From positions 23,720 through 87,719 of the forward strand of contig NZ_JAHLPM010000015.1 in the NCBI RefSeq assembly GCF_018917865.1: DNA of 64,000 bases, given 5' to 3'. The DNA comes from Tissierella simiarum (GTDB lineage: Bacteria > Bacillota > Clostridia > Tissierellales > Tissierellaceae). The notes beneath the pieces are model-generated. The model saw only the letters and a list, made by a program, of their open reading frames with translations. It had not been told where the DNA came from and searched no databases. Positions 62,497-64,000 of this stretch are shown here, piece after piece (the stretch's first letter is position 1; each line of letters begins with the position of its first letter). Position numbers and translations under genes: made by a program.

Positions 62497-62622
62497 ATGA
62501 CCTTTACAGAAAATAGCTACTTAGTAAAGTTTTATATAAGAAAAATTAATGAAGGTACCATAAGTAAGGATGATGTACCTAGTTTATATAATTTAAAAGA
62601 AGAAGTAGAGAAAATGATATAA
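62497..62622 (+). CDS. XkdX-like protein (41 residues)
   Basis: Short product MTFTENSYLVKFYIRKINEG then ISKDDVPSLYNLKEEVEKMI, with the W/Y-x-x-K-x-Y...ITKDDV pattern of XkdX proteins found before holins. GGAGG before the ATG; a terminator begins at its stop. Confidence 0.6.
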   Translation: MTFTENSYLVKFYIRKINEGTISKDDVPSLYNLKEEVEKMI

Positions 62623-62642
62623 CCCTAAGAAGGGTATTTTTT
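62622..62642 (+). terminator. terminator between tail and lysis genes
   Basis: ACCCT pairs with AGGGT around AAGA, followed by ATTTTTT. Confidence 0.75.
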
Positions 62643-62676
62643 ATGCCCTTCTTTACTAAATTTTAGGAGGAATAAG

Positions 62677-63087
62677 ATGAACCATAAAACAGTTTTTAAT
62701 GGGATTATAGCAACTATAGGTACAGGATTAACTTACTTAATTGGAGGATGGAATACTTCATTGAAAATATTAGCTATATTTATAATAATGGATTACTTAA
62801 CTGGGATAATGAATGGATTCATTAGCAAAAAATTATCTAGTTCAGTTGGATTTAATGGACTTCTTAGAAAAGCTGCTATATTTTTTGTAGTTATAATAGC
62901 TAATCAATTGGATATAGCAGTTAGTAATAACAATAATCTTTTCAGGACTATGGCTTGTTATTTCTACATAGCCAATGAAGGGATTAGTATAACAGAGAAT
63001 ATAGCTTTATTAGGTATACCACTGCCAGAGTTTATAGTTAAAACACTAAATAAGCTTAAAGATGATAATAATGAGGTGAAAGAATGA
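62677..63087 (+). CDS. holin (phage_holin_4 / TcdE-like family)
   Basis: A 136-residue membrane protein with about three helices (IIATIGTGLTYLIGG, ILAIFIIMDYLTGIMNG, KAAIFFVVIIANQLDI) and the family mark DYLTGIMNGF...SSVGFNGLLRK. It forms the membrane hole that releases the amidase. AGGAGG before the ATG; overlaps the amidase gene by four bases. Confidence 0.88.
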   Translation: MNHKTVFNGIIATIGTGLTYLIGGWNTSLKILAIFIIMDYLTGIMNGFISKKLSSSVGFNGLLRKAAIFFVVIIANQLDIAVSNNNNLFRTMACYFYIANEGISITENIALLGIPLPEFIVKTLNKLKDDNNEVKE

Positions 63088-63725
63088 TGAATTATAAAAT
63101 AAATCATATCCCTATAGGTAAAATTAGACCAGGGACTAAAATAACACCAGAATTTATAACTATACATTCTACAGCTAATGAAAAGTCAACAGCATTAAAT
63201 GAAAGAAATTGGCTTACTAATCCTTCTAATGATCGTATAGCTAGTTGGCATATAGTAGTAGATGAAAAAGAAGCAATAGAAGCTATACCGCTTAATGAGA
63301 TAGCTTATCATGCAGGAGATAAAAAAGGCAATAACACAAGCATAGGCATAGAGATATGTGAAAGTGGAGATAGGGCTAAAACAATACAAAATGCTGTGGA
63401 ATTAGTAGCTAAGATGTTATATGAGAGAGGTTGGGGAGTAGACAAGCTAAAAAGACATTATGATTGGAGTGGAAAGATTTGTCCTAGAATAATGTCTAAT
63501 AATAATTGGGAAGGTTGGAGAGGATTTGTTATCTCTGCAGAGAGGGAGTTGAATAAATTGAAAGCAGGAGAAAAGTCTAATGTTAATCATGAACCTTCTA
63601 GTTGGGCTAAGAAGGAATGGGAATGGGCTAAAGACAAAGGACTATTAGATGGAAATAGACCTAAGGATTCTATTACTAGAGAAGAATTGGCAATAGTGTT
63701 GCATAGATTAAAGGAAGGAAAATAA
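63084..63725 (+). CDS. N-acetylmuramoyl-L-alanine amidase (endolysin)
   Basis: A 213-residue Amidase_2 enzyme: zinc ligand His in FITIHSTAN, ASWHIVVDEKEAIEAIPLNE, AYHAGDKKGNNTSIGIEICE and KRHYDWSGKICPR (second and third ligands). The C-terminal 45 residues (WAKKEWEWAKDKGLLDGNRP) form one S-layer-homology-like module, possibly for wall binding. It cuts the peptidoglycan stem peptide. Start at 63084 or 63087. Confidence 0.9.
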   Translation: MMNYKINHIPIGKIRPGTKITPEFITIHSTANEKSTALNERNWLTNPSNDRIASWHIVVDEKEAIEAIPLNEIAYHAGDKKGNNTSIGIEICESGDRAKTIQNAVELVAKMLYERGWGVDKLKRHYDWSGKICPRIMSNNNWEGWRGFVISAERELNKLKAGEKSNVNHEPSSWAKKEWEWAKDKGLLDGNRPKDSITREELAIVLHRLKEGK

Positions 63726-63795
63726 TATATTAAATTTTATACTAAAAATATTAATATCTAAAAAAGAATTGGATACACTAATATAAGGTAAGGTT

Positions 63796-63876
63796 GTGTA
63801 TTTAAAAGATTACTTAAAGCAGGAGAAAGACCTATTAGGGTGTAAGAAAGATTCAGTAGTAAGTAAAAGGCGATAA
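63796..63876 (+). CDS. possible 26-residue phage peptide
   Basis: GTG start behind AAGGTAAGG opens VYLKDYLKQEKDLLGCKKDS and six further residues. The spacing is short of ideal. Too small to be sure. Confidence 0.25.
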   Translation: MYLKDYLKQEKDLLGCKKDSVVSKRR

Positions 63877-63901
63877 CAACAAATCATTTTAACCTCTTAT
63901 T

Positions 63902-63934
63902 AAAGACCAGGATTAATTTCTTGGTCTTTTTTTA
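63902..63934 (+). terminator. terminator after the lysis genes
   Basis: AAAGACCA pairs with TGGTCTTT, followed by T4AATC. It closes the late transcript. The DNA from 63935 to the window end is AT-rich with no gene visible. Confidence 0.8.
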
Positions 63935-64000
63935 ATCTTAAAACTAAATTTTATACTATAACGACATATTTTATTATTAGATAGCATATTTATAGTAATG

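Larger units (their letters stand above)
26974..64000. mobile_element. siphovirus prophage integrated at tRNA-Ala (right end beyond window)
   Basis: A continuous phage gene order starts at the tRNA: recombinase, ImmA, repressor, divergent Cro, early genes, replication, packaging, head, tail, lysis. I searched the right end for a copy of the tRNA 3' part and found none up to 64000, so attR lies further on. All core modules look intact, so it may be inducible. Confidence 0.9.

Noticed and set aside
1..64000. CRISPR array, insertion sequence or rRNA operon
   Set aside because: No regularly spaced direct repeats of array type, no transposase and no rRNA sequence were seen; the operator palindromes and the 13-base repeats are too few and too short.
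63721..64000. Right attachment site of the prophage
   Set aside because: No copy of the tRNA-Ala 3' segment appears here, so attR must lie further on.

Overview
The window is low-GC DNA of an anaerobic, Clostridia- or Tissierellia-like Bacillota. This rests on AT-rich codon use with many AGA and ATA codons, strong AGGAGG-type ribosome sites, a tryptophan T-box, a TrpP-type transporter, Opp/Dpp transport and a clostridial-style siphovirus. I cannot name a species.

Host part (1 to about 26.97 kb). First come the end of one ABC exporter half and a complete partner (1-1950), then a small secreted protein (2364-2696). A MarR/FMN-binding/flavodoxin redox cluster follows (2981-4400), then a five-gene oligopeptide- or metal-type ABC importer (4773-10324) beside a LysR regulator and a flavodoxin-fold lipoprotein (10679-12536). 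Next are an Eis-like acetyltransferase on the minus strand, a GNAT acetyltransferase behind a leader with two terminator-like hairpins, Hsp20, a two-domain sulfurtransferase, a T-box(Trp)-trpP unit, a large SWIM/SNF2 helicase, a 50-residue lysine-rich protein, a LURP-one-related protein, a cobalamin riboswitch followed by sucC-sucD, and ftsH.

Prophage (about 26.97 kb to beyond 64 kb). A tRNA-Ala(GGC) marks the left end. A large serine recombinase gene on the minus strand reads antisense through the whole tRNA. The lysogeny module (recombinase, ImmA-like protease, repressor) faces a Cro-like regulator across a switch region with five related palindromes placed on the two promoters. Rightward from there run many tiny early genes; a recombination and replication set (Gam, Sak4-like ATPase, DEAD helicase, DUF669, primase-helicase) with repeats just after the primase gene; a VRR-NUC nuclease; a phage sigma factor resembling sporulation sigma factors with a long extra C-terminal part; an ArpU-like late regulator; a Dam methylase; terminases, portal, scaffold and capsid; connectors; tail tube; a frameshifted tail chaperone; tape measure; baseplate and fibres; holin; and amidase. 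The right attachment site lies outside the window.

How it fits together. The prophage carries at least three accessory genes that look independently controlled: a PH-domain gene with its own promoter inside a hairpin that would hide its ribosome site in read-through RNA, and two minus-strand genes with good ribosome sites. Its sigma factor and ArpU-like protein, next to each other, probably switch on late genes. The most unusual observations are the sigma factor with its extension, the insulated PH-domain gene, the exact operator/promoter layout, the recombinase/tRNA overlap, the +1/-2 tail frameshift, and the cobalamin riboswitch ahead of sucCD.
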